From assembly GCA_025267735.1 (NCBI GenBank), contig CM046309.1:35129202-35193201 (forward strand): 64,000 bases of DNA. Reading direction: 5' to 3'. The notes beneath the pieces are model-generated. The model did not search any database. It worked only from the letters and a program-made list of their open reading frames with translations, and had not been told where the DNA came from. Both the position numbers and the translations under genes were made by a program. This document shows positions 60,409-64,000 of this stretch, one piece after another; the stretch's first letter is position 1; every line of letters begins with the position of its first letter. The stretch is from Mactra quadrangularis (Eukaryota; Mollusca; Bivalvia; Venerida; Mactridae).

Positions 60409-60895
60409 AGAGCCTTGTAAAACCTTTGAATTCCGAACGGATGTCGCCGACCTCACATTTCTCCTACTTTCAGCGAAAATAATCTCCTAATTCCGGAACC
60501 TACAATTCTCGTGTCAAAACGTTATCAATATCGGGAATCTGGGAGAACAGAAGCTTCGAACTTCAAACGCTTTTTAAGACCTATTGCTTATTTTAACGCA
60601 ATTTAACTGAAAAGTTTAAACAGTATAGACTTTAGCCCGCCAAATACTTAAAATGACCAACGATTAATCCCACTGAGGCAACATTTACACTGAAGATTGC
60701 ATTATTAATGAACCAACAGCCGACTTCTAACATGTTTTCTATATGTTTGTGCCAATGTACAAAAACACATCATTTGTCATCTTTCATGAAATAGTTATAT
60801 TGAAGTTCAAACCTCAAATCATTAAAATCCGGAAATCCCCAAATTCCGAACATTTTGATCGGTCCCCAAAGTGTTCGGATATCTCGGGTCCTACT
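60409..60895. mobile_element. Possible Tigger-like MITE
   Basis: The right end AAGTGTTCGGATATCTCGGG plus TCCTACTGTA mirrors, loosely, CAGAGCCTTGTAAAACCTTT plus GAATTCCGAAC at the left. AATTCCGAAC boxes occur in both halves. The left end is uncertain. Confidence 0.4.
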
Positions 60896-62584
60896 GTACT
60901 CCTACTAAATACCATGCATTAAACATCAACCATCAGCGTCTAACAACAATATTTGGAACCAATATATATTTAAAAAATAGTAAAAGACTATTCTTGTGTA
61001 CTTACATTCTCAGTAAAAAAATCCTTTGAATTTGAAATCAATTTTCTAAAAAGTTAAAATCAGAAATTCCGGTAAAACAAATGTTTCAATACAATCGACA
61101 TTGGTCACTCAATACCATCACTGTTCTATAACTCTATAACTTTTCAGACAGGCGTATTACATTTCTTTCATAAACGACACAGGAATAGTTCCTCAATAAA
61201 CGGAAACAAAAATTGCACGAGACAAATTTAGTCGATTCACTAGGCCAGAAAACTCCTTCTAAAAGATCGCAAGAGTGTAATCCGATAAACATACTTCAAC
61301 AAATAAATCATTTTGTTTTATGAATCCGTCAAGTTGGTCCCAGATCGATTAATGCTAAAGCCTTTATCGATTCCGGCCCATCTTTTGAGTTTTATGATTT
61401 TTGTAAACAGTACAATGAAATATTGTTATTTATGTTCAACAAACAATCGAAAAAGATAAACATAATAAAAAAGTTCCACGTGTATTGTACAAAGATAGGG
61501 GGCGCTAAAGTTAAATTGTATCACTGCGCTGGTATGAGGTATTCACGTATGTTTTTGTTTTAAATATAATAGAGTTTAGATAATATCAATTAACGAATTA
61601 TTGTTTTTTGTTTATTAATGTATTGTTTATCAATTGTTTATCAATTTAGACGAGGTTTTATTACACAATAATTGAAGACAGAAATGTGAAGTGATAGCAA
61701 TCGGAAGACAAAATAAAAGGTGGCTAATTTTATCGTAAAATCAATATATAATTAGTCGTAGCCTATAAATGAACGATTGTTTATCCAAAAATGTTTTCCT
61801 CTAACAAGTTGATTGCCCTGCTTGGAACAGAGTGACCGTTCTTCGCAGGAGATAACATTTTATATTACATTGTATATAACTTAAAATGAATTGTCTGTCG
61901 TGTTTCTTTGGTATTTGATATGTGTATTTGATTTTTGTTCCATTTTCAATTGTTTTTAATTATATTAAATCGATTATTGGGTAATATTTCAATATTAGAT
62001 TACATCAGTAAACGTTTGTTTGCCAATCCTAGATTCCATATCATTAATAAGCCATAAACATAAGCTTTGTATTCAGTATCAGAGATTTAAAGTAAAACAT
62101 TATATCGTATTTACAGACTGATGTTTCATCTCACATCTAGATGGGATAGGGTTTAATTTAGACACTAAACTTATTTATCAAATTAACATTTGAGACGTTT
62201 ATAGCATATGTGTAGCATTAGCTATAGTTTAAATTCTAACATACAGGTATGCATGTTAACAGTATGAATTTCAAAATAGAATAACTGGAAGCAGGTACAT
62301 GTACATTCATACATACAGGTAAGTATGGCTGTTTTCATAGCGGTTAAGACTCCTGTGTTATAAACAAATATATATTAAATTCACGATATAAGAATCTAAA
62401 TAACTTTCATTGACTTCCCTTTGTTTGGTCTAGGAATACAATAAAGACACTCGTTTGGATGCGTTTATTAACTCTCAAGGGGTGCAATGACGATTTACTC
62501 GTAATTCCATGCATCCAAACTTGTGACGATATATTCTTAACTAAGCAATTACCTTGGCACGTATATTGCTGAATTAACCAATTA

Positions 62585-62690
62585 AGTGGGATCCGATTAG
62601 GATTTGAATCAAGAACCAAAAAGCAACCTTAATTTGAAACTGATAAGCCCGTTAACTGCCAGTTCCATCTTAAGGACGCGAGAAAATGTG
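62585..62690 (-). mobile_element. Possible tRNA-like SINE head
   Basis: On the minus strand, AACTGGCAGTTAACGGGCTT (A-box-like) is followed about 45 nt later by TTGATTCAAATCCTAATCGG (B-box-like). The rest of an element was not delimited. Confidence 0.35.
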
Positions 62691-64000
62691 ACAGAACATT
62701 TTAATTTTCATACTGTTTGCCTGATTTGAGACTTCTTATGAAATCTACGCCGCATTTACATTGTATAGGTCTATATATGCACGTATATCACATGATCTTT
62801 ATCAAGAACGAATAATGTTAAATTTACGATGTTCTGTACGATTTGTTAAAAGTATTTGATCTTAACAGTGTATAAGTGATAATAACTTTGGTCTCTTACC
62901 TTATCGTGCGACAAACTTCAAATAAGAAATATATATCCATAAAATATAACCCCTAACATGTTTAGAATATGCACTGGATAAAAGTTATTGCACTTTGGTT
63001 ATTACACCTTTTTATAGAGTTGATATATAATATTGTAGTCAATATATCAGGATGTACAGTCATTTAGTCCAATATTTCAAATGTACACTGGTTATAAATA
63101 AGAATACGATGTTAGCTCCAAAGGATCAAAATGGGGTTCACCAATCGGATTTCCTCGGCGATTTTCTACGCATAAATCTGCGTTAGTAGATTTCCGACTT
63201 CATGTATTGCAAGTATCATATATTGACCAATATGTTAAAATCAAAGGCACTGTTCAAAAATACTAAAACTAAAATTGACATTTGTACTCCTTTGGTCTCA
63301 GAAAATTTTAACTTGCTTCCTTGAACATAAGTACTCCTCATAAATTATAAACAAAAAAGATTGTTAGCTGCAATTTTGGCGTTACTAATCACGTGATCAC
63401 TATAAATAAACTGAACTTTACTTCATGGTACGTCTATTTCACTTTGATACAGAAACTTTGATCAAATCAAAGTTTTGATTTTAAAGGAGATCCTGCATTT
63501 TTTTATTTCCAAAACAAATTTTCTACGAAATTAAAGCAAACGCGAAAATACCAGCACCCAGGCACTTAATATACCAGAGAAATTGAACAACTTGATGTCC
63601 CTAAATGCACACGTACATCAAAGCAAATTGAATGAATGTTGCAACAAAAACATGAGCTAGCATTTCACAACAAAATAATTTTTTCTTATAAAAAAGCACA
63701 AATACATGAACTTGTACATCCCAACCTCTCCGTACATAGATATAAACTTAAAAATGTCATTTTTCTCGATCTAATATTTAACAAATCAGTCTATAGTGAC
63801 TTAAAATTACACAATATTTTAAAGGTACCATAAACCTTTAGTTATCAAACAGATATTAAAATATCTCCGAACAGATAGTCTAAATTACGTTTTTGTTTGT
63901 TTATGGTTAGATAAACAAATATATCTGGTATAAATAAAGCTTTATAGAATATTTATTAACATCATTGTATGCTAATTATACATGTAAATACAAAATTAGG

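Larger units (their letters stand above)
58932..64000. other. Right flank, no supported gene
   Basis: It contains a possible MITE (60409-60895), a tRNA-like patch (62585-62690) and otherwise AT-rich sequence. The frames seen are short and not protein-like. Confidence 0.45.

Overview
The window is eukaryotic nuclear DNA: AT-rich, with few and short open frames, GT-AG exons separated by introns of several kilobases, tRNA-derived SINEs, many short terminal-inverted-repeat elements and several minisatellites. Extracellular modules in phase 1-1 exons, and the mix of tRNA-SINEs with small TA- and TTAA-flanked elements, suit a lophotrochozoan, most likely a bivalve mollusc. The species assignment is inference; no marker gene is present.

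Gene 1 (minus strand, about 26.3 kb down to below 0.8 kb) is the best-supported gene. It has a signal-peptide exon (26263-26311), a 57-nt exon (8835-8891), a 342-nt cysteine-containing exon (7764-8105) and an LDL-receptor class A exon (798-908). Every junction is phase 1, so the four join in one frame into a secreted or membrane LDLa protein that continues beyond the left edge. Introns are about 17.4, 0.7 and 6.9 kb. The 3' splice site and first half of the LDLa exon lie in a 60-bp unit repeated 13 times (861-1640), so the acceptor itself is tandemly amplified. This is the most unusual structure in the window.

Gene 2 (minus strand, 36.2 to at least 40.8 kb) has a 342-codon terminal exon (36256-37285) for a basic, Ser/Asn-rich protein with a CxxC...CxxC pair. 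It is preceded by a phase-compatible 117-nt exon (40674-40790) whose acceptor and first half lie in a short inverted-repeat element found elsewhere in the window. The gene family is not recognised.

Weaker exon candidates are 35865-35931 (minus), 50681-50695 (minus, possible first exon), 57103-57260 with 54776-54950 (minus, phase-compatible pair) and 58574-58931 (plus, apparently frameshifted).

Most of the remainder is repeat-derived. There are at least three tRNA-SINE families and several pogo/Tigger-like TA-flanked MITEs. A 1.0-kb mariner relic is nested in one such MITE (19620-20638). Other elements are a hAT deletion derivative keeping a BED zinc-finger fragment (38363-38774), a TTAA-flanked element (21481-22006), a 274-bp TA-flanked MITE (47459-47732) and several fold-back hairpins. 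Tandem arrays have periods of 17-18, 18, 21, 38 and 60 bp. No intact transposase, rRNA gene or credible functional tRNA gene was seen.
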